Shown in pieces: positions 17,182 to 26,212 of a DNA stretch of 55,042 nucleotides. The notes below the pieces were generated by a model, which ran no database searches, was not told the origin of the DNA, and worked only from the letters and a program-made list of their open reading frames with translations. Position 1 is the first letter of the stretch. Each line of letters opens with the position of its first letter. Location: positions 1-55,042 of the forward strand of contig MELC01000052.1 of assembly GCA_001767455.1 (NCBI GenBank). Reading direction: 5' to 3'. The position numbers and the translations under genes were made by a program. This stretch comes from Acidobacteria bacterium RIFCSPLOWO2_12_FULL_66_21. GTDB lineage: Bacteria; Acidobacteriota; Vicinamibacteria; Vicinamibacterales; 2-12-FULL-66-21.

Positions 17182-18705
17182 CTAGCGGCTGCCGCCTTCG
17201 CGTCCGCCACGGGCCTTCGCGCGTTCCTCCCGTTCGACGACAAACGTCATATTCCTTCGCGCTGCGTCCCTGACATCCGGCGGATAGGCTGGTGACATGA
17301 GGGGTCCCAGCACGCTGCGGGCGGCCGCGAAATCCCCGAGCCGGGCGAGGATCCCGGCGTGGAGAAACGCGTAGTCGATGCGTCCGGGCGCCAGGCTCCG
17401 CGCGCGTTCGATCCAGCCGCGTGTCTCCGCGGTCGGATCCTCCGGCATTCTCATCGCGAGCGCCGACATCCGGGCGAGCGCGTGGGCGAGCTCGCCCCGC
17501 TGCAGCTGCACGACGTCGAATTGCGCTCGCACCCTGGCGGCCAGCGTCTGATCCGCGCGCCCTCCGCGCTCGCCGATGTTGGCAAGGGCGGTCCCGATGT
17601 AGTACGCGACCAGCCAGTCACCGGGCGTGCCGATGTCCCGCAATTGCGCCGCCGCTCCGTCGTAGTCCCCCTGCTGGACCGCGAGATGAGCCTGCACCGC
17701 CCGCAGGCGCGCATCCGACGGGTCGAGCCGCTCCGCCGCGCGCAGCCGTTCCGCCGCTTCGTCCGTGCGTCGCTGTCGCAGCAGGAAATCAGCGAGGAAC
17801 GTCTGGACGTCCTGCTGCTTCACCGGCACGGCGGCCGCCTCGACTCGCACGATCTTGTCGGAAAACTCGATCTTCGAGTACTGAAACGCATGTTGATAGA
17901 TGTAGTTGCGCAGCGCCTTCTCGACGTCATCCCCCTCGAAGGCACGCGGCCACGCGTCGGCGGCCGGTGTCCCCTGGCCGACCAACTCCAGAAAGCGGGC
18001 GAGCTGTGGCCGGCGATTCGGCGTCGCCGAGAGGAGCATATGGGTGAGCGCCCACGATTCCGCGTAAAAGATCGATCGGCGCTGTCCTTCGTTGTACAGC
18101 GGCGAGCTGCGATCGACCCGAAGAAGCTCGGCGAGCGGCAGCAGGGACGTGCTCCTGAGCTGGAACACGTGCTGTTGGACAGGGCGCCCCACGTGGGCCT
18201 CCCGACCGTCGCGAACGCTTTCGAACGTGCTGTAGTACTCAGCCAGGCCCTCGTTGAGCCATGCGGGAACGTTCCTGGCGACGTTCGAGACAATCAGATG
18301 CGCGTATTCGTGGAAGAGGACGCTGAGGCCGCCGTCACGCCGGCGCACCAAGGCGATGTAGTTCACGTCCTCCCTGCCGACGAACAACCCTGAAATCTCT
18401 ATAGGTTTGCCGTTGAACCGAGGCTTGAATGGGGTGAACTCACGATCGTTGTCGAAGACGAGAACGACGGTCGGCACAGGCGTGGTTGTGGCCCGCTGGG
18501 TCAACATGCGGCCGAGTGCTTCGCGGAAGGTCTCGAACTGCACCGCGACGTCACGCAGCTCGCGCGCGCTGACGTCGCCGACGACGACGAAGTTCGGGCT
18601 GTCGATCCGGCGCCATTCGGCCAGGCAGGGGCTCGCTGAGGCAAGGGAGCTTAGCAACGCGATCGCCGCGCTCACACGAACGCCGAACCTGCGGCCTCGA
18701 GCCAT
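17182..18705 (-). CDS. Secreted HExxH peptidase-like protein with TPR region
   Basis: The 507-residue protein has a signal peptide (about 1-29). Residues 36-66 (SPNFVVVGD...LRDVAVQFETFREAL) are typical of DUF1570-like proteins. A zinc-peptidase motif HEYAH (132-136) is followed by AWLNEGLAEYYSTFE, giving the gluzincin-like third ligand. The C-terminal half is made of TPR-like helical pairs (AAERLRAAERLDPSDARLRAVQAHLAVQQGDYDGAA). It is probably an extracytoplasmic peptidase or inactive relative. The ATG at 18705 has GGGAGGG upstream; a GTG at 18723 is less likely. Confidence 0.83.
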   Translation of the reverse strand: MARGRRFGVRVSAAIALLSSLASASPCLAEWRRIDSPNFVVVGDVSARELRDVAVQFETFREALGRMLTQRATTTPVPTVVLVFDNDREFTPFKPRFNGKPIEISGLFVGREDVNYIALVRRRDGGLSVLFHEYAHLIVSNVARNVPAWLNEGLAEYYSTFESVRDGREAHVGRPVQQHVFQLRSTSLLPLAELLRVDRSSPLYNEGQRRSIFYAESWALTHMLLSATPNRRPQLARFLELVGQGTPAADAWPRAFEGDDVEKALRNYIYQHAFQYSKIEFSDKIVRVEAAAVPVKQQDVQTFLADFLLRQRRTDEAAERLRAAERLDPSDARLRAVQAHLAVQQGDYDGAAAQLRDIGTPGDWLVAYYIGTALANIGERGGRADQTLAARVRAQFDVVQLQRGELAHALARMSALAMRMPEDPTAETRGWIERARSLAPGRIDYAFLHAGILARLGDFAAARSVLGPLMSPAYPPDVRDAARRNMTFVVEREERAKARGGREGGSR

Positions 18706-18720
18706 GAAAGCCCTCCCGAT

Positions 18721-18905
18721 CACACGGAGACGCGGAGCTCACGGTGACGCACGGAGGCCGATACCTCGTCGCTCGCGGCTCACAGCCCGCGGCTCGTGCT
18801 CACAGGTCGTGACGCGGATCACCTCCGTCGCCCGTCGGAGGCGGGCGCCAGACCGGCTCGTCTCCGTGGGTCTCCGTGCCCTCCGCGCCTCCGTGTGAAG
18901 ACGAC
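18721..18905. repeat. Composite repeat element with 9-mer inverted arms
   Basis: The left end (CACACGGAGACGCGGAGCTC and on) and right end (GTCTCCGTGGGTCTCCGTGC, CCTCCGCGCCTCCGTGTG) are built from CACGGAGNN units in opposite orientation. Between them lies a heptamer array (GCTCGCG, GCTCACA, GCCCGCG, GCTCGTG). I see no gene in 18706-18936. Confidence 0.75.
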
Positions 18906-18936
18906 TCCGTAACCCCGTCGCCTCCGAGCCTCCAGC

Positions 18937-20121
18937 CTACCGGCTCCCCGTCGCCTTCGCGAACACTTCCCGCACGATGACGTCGCGCAGCTCCGCGTCG
19001 AGACGGCGCGTGGTCATCCTCGACGGGTCCTTCTTCGACGGCGCCACGTCAGTGTTGAACGAGACCAGGTACGCGGTCCGCGACGGGCGGTGCAGGTAGA
19101 AGTGCGAGATGAAGCCGTTCTGCCCGCCGCTGTGCGCAACCAGCTCGAGGCCGCCGCGCTGCTCGATGAAGAACGACAGCCCCATCTGGACGCCCACGCC
19201 GCCGCCTTCTCCCTCTGACGCGGGAATCTGGGGCTTCCACATCTCCTCCAGGCTCGAGCGCTTCAACACCACGCCGTAGGTGGCGCGCTTCACAGCGTCG
19301 CCGGCCAGGAACGCCAGGTACTTCGCCATGTCGCCGAACGGCGAGTTCAACCCGCCGTTGGACACGGTGATGCCGGTGTCGAAATCGAACCGCCCCTCCG
19401 TGCGTCCCGCGTCGGTGACGAAGTAGCTGTGCGACCGGTGCGGCAGCAGGTAGTACGGCGCGCGATCGAAGAACGTCGAGCGCATGCCGAGCGGCATCAG
19501 GATGTTCTTGGTGATGTAGACCTCGTAGTCGTCGCCCGTCAACTCCTGGATGATGCGACCCAGGAAGATCACCCCGGGGTTCGAATAGCTGTACTTCGTG
19601 CCGGGCGCGAACATCAGCTCGGTGTAGGGGAGCATCGCCACGAGCTGATCCCAACTGGTCGGCTCGAACGGCTGCCAGGGCTTGTCGCCGCCCCACGGCC
19701 AGGTCCCCGCGCGCAGGCCGGAGCTGTGCGTCATCATGTGACGGATCGTCACCTGCGAGATGTCGCCATACGGGTTGTGCGCGCGTCTGAACTCCGGCAC
19801 GTACTTCACGACTGGATCGTCGAGTGACAGGAGGCCGCGATCGCGAAGCTGCATGATCGCGATGCCCGTGAAGGTCTTCGTGATGGACGCCCAGTGATAG
19901 ATGGTGTCCGCGTCGACGGGAGGTCCGCCCTCCTGCTGATTGCCGACCGTCGCGGCCGCGACGACAGCGCCGTCGCGCATCAGCATCAGGCTGCTCCCGA
20001 CAATTCCCGCGGAGCGCACGTGATCGCGGTGGAACTGTTCAACCGTGCGCCAGCCCTCCGGCGGAGCTGGCGTCTGGACCAGCATCCCAGCCCCGAGGAG
20101 GATCGTCAGCAGAGAGCGCAT
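18937..20121 (-). CDS. Secreted serine hydrolase, beta-lactamase/esterase family
   Basis: The 394-residue protein belongs to the class C beta-lactamase-like (Pfam Beta-lactamase, S12) group. The nucleophile motif SITK (79-82) follows YHWA, the second motif is YSN in KYSYSNPG, and the third is HSGG in LVAHSGGQNG. The leader is short but hydrophobic. Family members include esterases, D-aminopeptidases and penicillin-binding-like hydrolases; the substrate is not evident. The start follows the penicillin acylase stop by 12 bases on the same strand, so the two are probably one operon. Confidence 0.9.
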   Translation of the reverse strand: MRSLLTILLGAGMLVQTPAPPEGWRTVEQFHRDHVRSAGIVGSSLMLMRDGAVVAAATVGNQQEGGPPVDADTIYHWASITKTFTGIAIMQLRDRGLLSLDDPVVKYVPEFRRAHNPYGDISQVTIRHMMTHSSGLRAGTWPWGGDKPWQPFEPTSWDQLVAMLPYTELMFAPGTKYSYSNPGVIFLGRIIQELTGDDYEVYITKNILMPLGMRSTFFDRAPYYLLPHRSHSYFVTDAGRTEGRFDFDTGITVSNGGLNSPFGDMAKYLAFLAGDAVKRATYGVVLKRSSLEEMWKPQIPASEGEGGGVGVQMGLSFFIEQRGGLELVAHSGGQNGFISHFYLHRPSRTAYLVSFNTDVAPSKKDPSRMTTRRLDAELRDVIVREVFAKATGSR

Positions 20122-20133
20122 GCTTCTTCGTCC

Positions 20134-22380
20134 TTACTTGGCTGGAACGAGCGTCAGGCGATGCGCCGCATGGGCCTCGACCGCCTTCTGGGAGTAGACC
20201 ATCGGAAAGTACTTGTTGTCCGCCCAGTCCGCGAGCAGGTTTCCGAAGTACGGGCTTCCGGGCTGTCCCGATTGGCCGGGCACGTTGCTCGTGACGGAAC
20301 GGTCCCAGTCAGCCACATCCATGATCTCGCGATACGTGGCGCCATCGGCGGCGACAGTCCCCGCCCCGCCGGCGCGCTCAACCCTGGGCAAGTCGAACGC
20401 CGGAACGACCGGGTGCGCGAAGGCGCGGGTGTGCGTGCGCCCCCAGCGCCATTGGCTCCAGTCGGTTCCCTGCGACGCGGTCAGCGATTTGATGGCGGCC
20501 TGCAGCCTGGCTTCAACGCGCTCGCGCGACGGATCCGGATTTGCGGTTTGTCCCCGCCCCCCCGGTTCGGTGGCGCGCCAGGCCTCGTAGAGCGCCGCCG
20601 CCCGGCTGTCGCGTGCGTAGACGCAGTCCCACGCTGCAATCTCTCCCCGCGCCCGCTCGACGGCGGCATCGGCGGAGGTCCAGCCCCTGAACCGCGTCTG
20701 GTCTGCCGCCGCGCGCAGCGAGTACGCGTCGTGCTGCATGCGTCGATGATCCTCCATCGAATGTTTCTTCGACGGGTCGATCATCTGCAGCAGGCGGGTG
20801 ATCCGCTCGAACCGCGTGTTGGCGGTCTTGAACATGATCGGTGGCGCGTAGCCTTTCGGCTGGATGTTGTGGTTCGCCGTCGCGATGAAACCGCGCAGCG
20901 GATTGAACTCGCGCGGCAGATCCCGCCGGAAACCCTGCCACTCGAACTCGCCGGTTCCCGGAACCGGAAGCCGTCCCGCCCATCCCTTTCGGCTCGGCGT
21001 GAGCGCCGAGGCCTGCCACGAGATGTTCCCGTCGACATCGCCGCAGATCAGATTTTCCGTCGGCGCTTTCCAGTACATCGCCGCGTCGAGGAACTCGCGG
21101 CAGTTCTTCGCCTGCGACAGCCGCAGCCCAGCGAGGTACGGGGCCGCGCCAGGTTCGAGCAGCGCCGAGCGCACGGCGAAGGCGCGGTTGCGCGCCTTGT
21201 CGATGTAGACGATCGGTCCGTGCCGGCTGAATTTCATCTCGAAGACAGCCGGCGCCTGCCCCTTCACCGGGATCTCTTCGCGGACGACGCGCAGCGGCTC
21301 CCACTTGCCGTTCCACTTTGCCTCGTCCACGTTCGCGGGATTCAGTTCCTCGACGAATACATCCTGCTGATCGGTCCCGACGATGGTCAGCCCCCAGCCG
21401 AGACGCTCGTTGTGGCCGAGCGCGATGCCGACAAACGGGGGCTCCGACGCGCCGATCACGTTCCAGCCCGGCGCGTTCAGATGAAAGATGCAGCGCAGCG
21501 ACGGCAGCGTCACCTCGCGGTGCGGATCGTTGGCGACGACGGGCTTCCCGGTCGTCGAGAGCGCCCCGCTGATGACCCAGTTGTTGCTGCCAGGTTGTTT
21601 CACGGAGGTGTCGGGCAGCTCACCCGCGGATCCGCGCACGAGCGTCTCGTATTGAGGAAGCACCGGCGGACGGGCGCCCGCGGGGGGCACACGTGCGGCG
21701 GCGACGACTTCGTCGGCGACAGTCGAAGGATCGAATCCTGTCGGGATCTCCAGCGGATCCCACGGATCCGGGTTCCGGCGGCGATTGGCCTCCTCGCGGC
21801 CGAACTGCGCGACGCCGCGCGCGAGCTGCAGCTCCGCCGCCGCATCGGCCAGCGTCGTCGCTCGCCGGATCAAGGTCTCGGCCGTCCACGGCGTCGGCCG
21901 AATGCCGGTGAGGACGAATTCCACGGGCAGGTTCTCGCCGCGTTCGGCGATGTACGCGTTCACGCCGTTGGCGAAGGCCGCCATGATCCGGCGGCCCTCA
22001 GGGTGATAGCTCGCCCATTCCGCGTCGGTCAGGGGGCCGCGGTACTTCAGCAGCCGAGCCATGCGATCGCGCGGCAGGGCGGAGGGGCCGAGGACTTCGG
22101 CGAGCCGCCCTTCGGCCGTCCGTCGCCACATCTCCATCTGCCAGAGGCGGTCCTGGGCCGCGACGTACCCCTGGGCGAAGAAGAGATCGTCGGTCGATTG
22201 GGCGTAGATGTGCGGCACGCCCCATTCGTCGCGGACGACCCGCACCTCGGCGGCGAGGCCTCGCACCTTCAACGTGCCATCGATGGGCGACAAAGACGCG
22301 TGTGCGAGGCGCTCGAGCGAGGGTGCCTGCAGGGCGCCGAGCGCGAGGGCGGTGGCGAGAGTCGCGAGCAGTTTGCGCAT
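20134..22380 (-). CDS. Penicillin acylase family N-terminal nucleophile hydrolase
   Basis: A 748-residue S45-family precursor. After a signal peptide comes the alpha-chain segment with [14 protein letters not shown] and [20 protein letters not shown], both conserved. The autocatalytic junction is [11 protein letters not shown]: Ser265 becomes the N-terminal nucleophile of the beta chain. ANDPHR and [11 protein letters not shown] follow as in the family. It would mature in the periplasm and cut an amide, such as acyl-homoserine lactones, beta-lactam side chains or other acyl amides. Natural substrate unknown. It heads a two-gene unit with the downstream serine hydrolase. A long open frame on the opposite strand is a GC-codon shadow. 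Confidence 0.93.
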   Translation of the reverse strand: MRKLLATLATALALGALQAPSLERLAHASLSPIDGTLKVRGLAAEVRVVRDEWGVPHIYAQSTDDLFFAQGYVAAQDRLWQMEMWRRTAEGRLAEVLGPSALPRDRMARLLKYRGPLTDAEWASYHPEGRRIMAAFANGVNAYIAERGENLPVEFVLTGIRPTPWTAETLIRRATTLADAAAELQLARGVAQFGREEANRRRNPDPWDPLEIPTGFDPSTVADEVVAAARVPPAGARPPVLPQYETLVRGSAGELPDTSVKQPGSNNWVISGALSTTGKPVVANDPHREVTLPSLRCIFHLNAPGWNVIGASEPPFVGIALGHNERLGWGLTIVGTDQQDVFVEELNPANVDEAKWNGKWEPLRVVREEIPVKGQAPAVFEMKFSRHGPIVYIDKARNRAFAVRSALLEPGAAPYLAGLRLSQAKNCREFLDAAMYWKAPTENLICGDVDGNISWQASALTPSRKGWAGRLPVPGTGEFEWQGFRRDLPREFNPLRGFIATANHNIQPKGYAPPIMFKTANTRFERITRLLQMIDPSKKHSMEDHRRMQHDAYSLRAAADQTRFRGWTSADAAVERARGEIAAWDCVYARDSRAAALYEAWRATEPGGRGQTANPDPSRERVEARLQAAIKSLTASQGTDWSQWRWGRTHTRAFAHPVVPAFDLPRVERAGGAGTVAADGATYREIMDVADWDRSVTSNVPGQSGQPGSPYFGNLLADWADNKYFPMVYSQKAVEAHAAHRLTLVPAK

Positions 22381-22416
22381 ATGCTTCCATTCGCGCGCGT
22401 AAGCGTACCGACTCGT

Positions 22417-22440
22417 GTTGCGCAGCCCTTCAGGGCTGCC
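22417..22440. repeat. REP-like palindrome
   Basis: GTTGC followed by GCAGCCCTTCAGGGCTGCC. It sits between the divergent penicillin acylase and TPP-enzyme genes. Confidence 0.85.
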
Positions 22441-22482
22441 TTACGTTGGGGGGATTCTACTCTCCCCGGGAGATTTGGGAGC

Positions 22483-24144
22483 ATGCCCACCTGTGCGGAG
22501 ATACTGTCGAGGACCCTGCGGGAGGCCGGAATTACGCGGATGTTCGGGCTTCCCGGCGGTGAAATCCTCGACTTCATGGAAGCGGCGCGCCGGGCGGGCA
22601 TCGAATTCCTGCTGACGCGCCACGAAGCGACCGCCTCGCTGATGGCCGACGTCACCGGGCAAATCAGCAGGCGCCCCGGCGTCTGCGTGTCGACGCTCGG
22701 TCCCGGGGCGGTCAACATGACGCTTGGGGTCGCCAACGCGTTCCTCGATCGCTCTCCCCTGATCGCGATCACGGCCAGCCACGCGCTGGCCGCCTCGCCG
22801 CTGGCGACGCACCAGAATCTCGACCTGAACGCGGTGTATCGGCCGTTCACGAAGCTTGCGATGACGCTGGACGCCATCAACACCGCCTCGAAGGTGCGGC
22901 GCGCAATTGCGGCGAGCCTGGCCCCTCGAATGGGCCCCGTGCACATCGCGCTGCCCTCCGACGTTGCGCGGAGCCAAGAGTCCGAAGAGGCTCCGCCTGT
23001 CAACTCCCAACTCCCAACTCCCAACTCCCAACTTCCAACTCCCAACTCCCAACTCCCAACTTCCAACTCCCAAACCCCAAGCCCCAAGCCCCAAAACGGA
23101 TTGGAGCACGTCGCGCGGGCGCTTCAGCAGTCGAGGCGACCCGTGGCCGTGCTCGGACTGGATCTCGAGCACCGCGCGCACGCCGCGGCCGTGCGGCACT
23201 TTGTCGAGAGCCTGCGGCTCCCGGTGTTCGTCACGCCGAAGGCGAAAGGCATCTTCCCGGAAGATCACGCGCTCTTTTACGGCGTCTGCGCCGGCGTGTC
23301 GGCCGACACGGTCGTGCTGGATCTTTTCCGGCGCTCGGACCTGCTCGTCGGGATTGGATTCGAACCGGTCGAGTCGGATAAGCTGTGGCACCACGAGCTG
23401 CCGCTCGTGTCTGTCGGACCCCTGTCGATTGCTTCGGGCGCGTATCGTCCGCGGGCCGAAGCGGTCGGCGATGTGGTCGACATGCTCGGACGGCTCGAAC
23501 GCGACGCGCCGGGCCCATTCGATTGGACCGATGGCGACCGCGCCACCTTCCGCGGGCAGCTCGATCGGGCGCTGCGGCCCCAGTCGCGACCGCGCGGCCT
23601 CTCCGCGTACGAGCTCACGCGGCGGCTTCGCGAACTGTTCCCCCGCGACGCGATCTTCACCACCGACGTCGGATCGGTGAAGATGGTGACGACGCAGGCG
23701 TGGACGACCTACGAGCCGATGACGTTCTTCGAATCGAACGGACTGTCAGCGATGAGCTATAGCCTTCCGGCCGCCATGGCCGCCCGCCTGCAGTTCCCCG
23801 GCCGCGAGATCCTGTGCACGATAGGCGACGGCGGGTTCGGCATGACGCTCGCCGATCTCGAAACGTGCGTCCGCGAGGACCTGCGCTTCGTCATCATTGT
23901 GTTCAACGACAGCAGCCTCAGCCTGATCGATGCGGCGCAGCAGCGGCGCGGCTACCCGACGCTCGGCGTGCGGTACGGCGCGGTGGATTTCGCGACCGTC
24001 GCGAGAGGATTCGGCGCGTGGGGAGCGCGGGTGCGGACGCTCGAGGAACTGGACGACGCGCTGGCTCAGGCCCGCAAGGCCGACCGCGTCGCGGTCGTTG
24101 ATGTGCTCATCGACCCGGCGGAGTACGTGACACAGCGGTGTTAG
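22483..24144 (+). CDS. Thiamine-diphosphate enzyme, acetolactate synthase-like
   Basis: The 553-residue protein has the three TPP-enzyme domains. The N-terminal domain carries [11 protein letters not shown] and the catalytic Glu in [11 protein letters not shown] (E48), then LGPGAVNMT. The central domain starts after a linker at about 207. The C-terminal domain has [15 protein letters not shown] and, 27 residues after GDG, VFND: the TPP-magnesium motif. It could be an acetolactate-synthase-like or decarboxylase enzyme; the specific reaction is unclear. No small regulatory subunit gene is adjacent. Residues 174-206 are encoded by a heptamer array and read as a Pro/Ser/Gln-rich spacer in the normal interdomain loop. 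Start ATG with GGGAG upstream. Confidence 0.88.
   Translation: MPTCAEILSRTLREAGITRMFGLPGGEILDFMEAARRAGIEFLLTRHEATASLMADVTGQISRRPGVCVSTLGPGAVNMTLGVANAFLDRSPLIAITASHALAASPLATHQNLDLNAVYRPFTKLAMTLDAINTASKVRRAIAASLAPRMGPVHIALPSDVARSQESEEAPPVNSQLPTPNSQLPTPNSQLPTSNSQTPSPKPQNGLEHVARALQQSRRPVAVLGLDLEHRAHAAAVRHFVESLRLPVFVTPKAKGIFPEDHALFYGVCAGVSADTVVLDLFRRSDLLVGIGFEPVESDKLWHHELPLVSVGPLSIASGAYRPRAEAVGDVVDMLGRLERDAPGPFDWTDGDRATFRGQLDRALRPQSRPRGLSAYELTRRLRELFPRDAIFTTDVGSVKMVTTQAWTTYEPMTFFESNGLSAMSYSLPAAMAARLQFPGREILCTIGDGGFGMTLADLETCVREDLRFVIIVFNDSSLSLIDAAQQRRGYPTLGVRYGAVDFATVARGFGAWGARVRTLEELDDALAQARKADRVAVVDVLIDPAEYVTQRC
23001..23095 (+). repeat. In-frame heptamer array (CAACTCC) inside the TPP enzyme gene
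   Basis: About thirteen seven-base units, mostly CAACTCC or CAACTTC, ending in CAAGCCC variants. Three units make seven codons, so the array encodes the repeating peptide NSQLPTP. It falls at the boundary of the first and second domains and keeps the frame open. Confidence 0.95.
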
Positions 24145-24172
24145 GTGCTGGGTGCTGGGTGCGCGCGAGACC
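24144..24172. repeat. Short heptamer array (GGTGCTG)
   Basis: GGTGCTG, GGTGCTG and GGTGCGC units begin at the stop codon of the TPP enzyme and end before the response-regulator gene. Confidence 0.65.
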
Positions 24173-24210
24173 CGAAACTGTCGGGGTGCGCTTTTTGCAA
24201 AGGCCGGCGC

Positions 24211-24582
24211 ATGCCCCTCTGCTTCATCGTTGAAGATCACGGCGACACGCGCGAGGGATACGCGGAGTTCCTGGAAGCGTCCGGCTTCGCGGTACGCACG
24301 GCGTCCGCGGCAGAACAGTTCCGGCAGCTCATCAAGCAGAACGTGCCCGACGTAATCCTCATGGATTTGCGGCTGCCGCGGACCGACGGCTGGCAATTGA
24401 CGCGTGAGATTCGCCACGACCCGCGTGTCCGGCATGTCCCGGTCATTGTCGTGTCGGCGTCGGTGCTCGAGGAAGACCGCGCCCTGGCTCAGGAGGCGGG
24501 GTGCGATGCGTTTTTACCCAAGCCCTGCGATCTCGATGTGATTCTGGACACCATCCGGCGCCTGACGTCGGCCCACCAGTAA
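24211..24582 (+). CDS. Single-domain response regulator
   Basis: The 123-residue protein is a stand-alone receiver domain. Acidic residues in FIVEDHGD (E8, D9), the phosphoacceptor D52 in LMDLRLP, S83 in VVSAS and K104 in FLPKP complete the active site. There is no output domain. No histidine kinase lies nearby, so its partner is elsewhere. I chose the ATG at 24211; a start at 24145 would translate the heptamer array. It lies 66 bases after the TPP enzyme gene and is convergent with the next gene. Confidence 0.92.
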   Translation: MPLCFIVEDHGDTREGYAEFLEASGFAVRTASAAEQFRQLIKQNVPDVILMDLRLPRTDGWQLTREIRHDPRVRHVPVIVVSASVLEEDRALAQEAGCDAFLPKPCDLDVILDTIRRLTSAHQ

Positions 24583-24587
24583 ATCGC

Positions 24588-25142
24588 TCAACGCTGCGCC
24601 AGCTCTTCGGCGCGCGCCCGGACGGCCGCCACGATCAGCTCTGCCAGCGCGGGTTGTGTCAGTGCACTGAGAACCGCCGGCGGCTCCTGGCTGAGCTGGT
24701 AATCGTTGATGATGTTCACCAGGTGCCACGCCGACAACGCGCCGAGCTGCGTGCGGAGGAGCGCCTCTCCCTTTCGATACACGGAAAACGGATCCAGGAT
24801 GCTCTCGACCCGCGCCGGCTCGGGTGTCGAATCCGGCGCCGGGCCGTCGGTGAACGGAGGCACCGGCGGCCGCGCCACGGGCCGCACCAGTGGCTTGAGC
24901 GTGCGCTCGAGCGCCCCCTCCAGGTAGACCGGCGTAAGCCCGGTGGCCCAGTAGACGGTGTCCTGCCGGTTCGGCTGCGTGGTTTCGCGCGACGACGCGA
25001 TTACCGTTCCATCGTCACCAATGAACTCGATCCACCCGAGCCAGGTTCCCGCGGCGCTTTCCGTGCCGCAGGCACGGGCGATGTACGTCCGTCCGTCGCC
25101 GCCGCCGACCGGCTCCGAGAATTCGACAAGCACTTCAGCCAC
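24588..25142 (-). CDS. Uncharacterised protein
   Basis: I do not recognise this 184-residue protein. The N-terminal half is strand-rich (VLVEFSEPVGGGDGRTYIAR, GWIEFIGDDGTVIASS), a Pro-rich segment follows (PPVPPFTDGPAPDSTPEP), and the C-terminal half is helical (LLRTQLGALSAWHLVNIINDYQL). It has no signal peptide or membrane segment. The start is a GTG at 25142 with GGAGGAGG upstream, a strong ribosome-binding site that supports a real gene. It is divergent from the VOC fusion gene. Confidence 0.7.
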   Translation of the reverse strand: MAEVLVEFSEPVGGGDGRTYIARACGTESAAGTWLGWIEFIGDDGTVIASSRETTQPNRQDTVYWATGLTPVYLEGALERTLKPLVRPVARPPVPPFTDGPAPDSTPEPARVESILDPFSVYRKGEALLRTQLGALSAWHLVNIINDYQLSQEPPAVLSALTQPALAELIVAAVRARAEELAQR

Positions 25143-25207
25143 GCGTTGTTCCTCCTCCCCGGGCGGTGCAAGAAGCTCACCGTTGCCGCGAACCGCTGAG
25201 CACCCGT

Positions 25208-25236
25208 TTCATCGGCGCCCGGTCCCTCGCTATGAT
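25208..25236 (+). promoter_or_regulatory. Candidate promoter, near-leaderless transcript
   Basis: TTCATC (25208-25213), 17-base spacer, TATGAT (25231-25236). The ATG of the VOC protein is at 25245, so the predicted transcript would begin at or next to the start codon. Confidence 0.5.
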
Positions 25237-25244
25237 GGGATGTC

Positions 25245-26180
25245 ATGTCGAAGCGAATAGATCCCCGCACCGAGATCGGCCACGTGCACCTGAAGGTCGC
25301 CGACCTGGATCGGGCGCTGGCCTTCTACCACGGCGTGCTCGGCTTCGAGATCACGCAGCGCATGGGTGACTCCGCTGCGTTCCTCAGCGCCGGCGACTAT
25401 CACCATCACATCGGCCTGAACACGTGGGAGAGCCAGGGGGGATCGCCGCCGCCGCCGGGGACGACGGGTCTTTACCATTTTGCGATCCGGTATCCGGACC
25501 GCGCCGCGCTCGGCGACGCGCTGCGGCGGCTGCGCGCGGCGCGCGTGGCATTGGATGGAGCGAGCGACCACGGCGTCAGCGAAGCGCTGTACCTCCGGGA
25601 TCCCGACGGCAACGGCCTCGAGCTCTACTGGGATCGGCCTCGGGCGGAGTGGCCTCGCGCGGCCGACGGATCGCTGCTGATGGGGACCGAGCGCCTGGAC
25701 CTGCAGGCCGTGTTGACGGCGGCCGAAGCGGCTGCGGGCGAACCGCCCGGCGCGCACTCCGCGTATGCACTGATGGACGAGGACGTGCGGCGCCGGCTGA
25801 AGGAGCTGCGCCTCACGCTCCTGCAGTTGCACAAGGTGCTGCTGGACGATACGCGCAGAGCCTACGAGATGGATCGGGGGCGCGTGGGGAACAACGCGGC
25901 GCTCCTGCAGCTCGTGATCAGCGACCCGTGGTTCGCCTGGCTGCACTCGATTTCGGAAGTGATAGTCCGGATCGATGAAATGGTGCAGCCGGATTCGCCG
26001 GCGACGCGCGCCGACGCCACGACGTTGATCGACCAGGTCGATCGGCTGCTGACCGCCTCCGAGGACGGCGAGGGGTTCCAGCGCCGCTACTTCGATGCGC
26101 TGCAGCGTCAGCCCGCGGTCGTGATGGCGCACGCGGACGTGCGTCGCGTCCTGAAGGACATGCGCTCCGCGACGGCGTAA
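25245..26180 (+). CDS. VOC-domain protein fused to a C-terminal helical domain
   Basis: The 311-residue protein has an N-terminal glyoxalase/extradiol-dioxygenase-like (VOC) domain: GHVHLKVADLDRALAFYHGVLGF (in pieces, about 12-34), LYHFAIRYPD, and YLRDPDGNGLELYWD with likely metal ligands His and Glu. After about residue 175 comes a separate helical domain (LRLTLLQLHKVLLDDTRRAYE, LLQLVISDPWFAWLHSISEVIVRIDE). I recall this second part as a stand-alone uncharacterised family in other bacteria; the fusion is the unusual point. Substrate unknown. The C-terminus may be regulatory or a scaffold. Confidence 0.83.
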   Translation: MSKRIDPRTEIGHVHLKVADLDRALAFYHGVLGFEITQRMGDSAAFLSAGDYHHHIGLNTWESQGGSPPPPGTTGLYHFAIRYPDRAALGDALRRLRAARVALDGASDHGVSEALYLRDPDGNGLELYWDRPRAEWPRAADGSLLMGTERLDLQAVLTAAEAAAGEPPGAHSAYALMDEDVRRRLKELRLTLLQLHKVLLDDTRRAYEMDRGRVGNNAALLQLVISDPWFAWLHSISEVIVRIDEMVQPDSPATRADATTLIDQVDRLLTASEDGEGFQRRYFDALQRQPAVVMAHADVRRVLKDMRSATA

Positions 26181-26197
26181 CGCCTCCGTCCGGATGC

Positions 26198-26203
26198 TAT
26201 TAT
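26198..26203 (+). promoter_or_regulatory. Candidate -10 box, leaderless start
   Basis: TATTAT lies nine bases before the GTG start of the MATE gene at 26213. No clear -35 is seen. Confidence 0.4.
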
Positions 26204-26212
26204 GCGGCGATA

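Noticed and set aside
23001-23095. CRISPR array
   Set aside because: Units are seven bases with no spacers, and no cas gene is in the window. The same applies to all other arrays.
19894-24144. A 1,416-codon open frame on the plus strand ending with the TPP enzyme
   Set aside because: The first 2.6 kb is antisense to the serine hydrolase and penicillin acylase genes and is Arg/Ala/Pro-rich shadow sequence. The real gene begins at ATG 22483, where homology to TPP enzymes starts.
24211-24582. A two-component system with the neighbouring genes
   Set aside because: Only a receiver domain is present; no histidine kinase or DNA-binding output gene lies within several kilobases.
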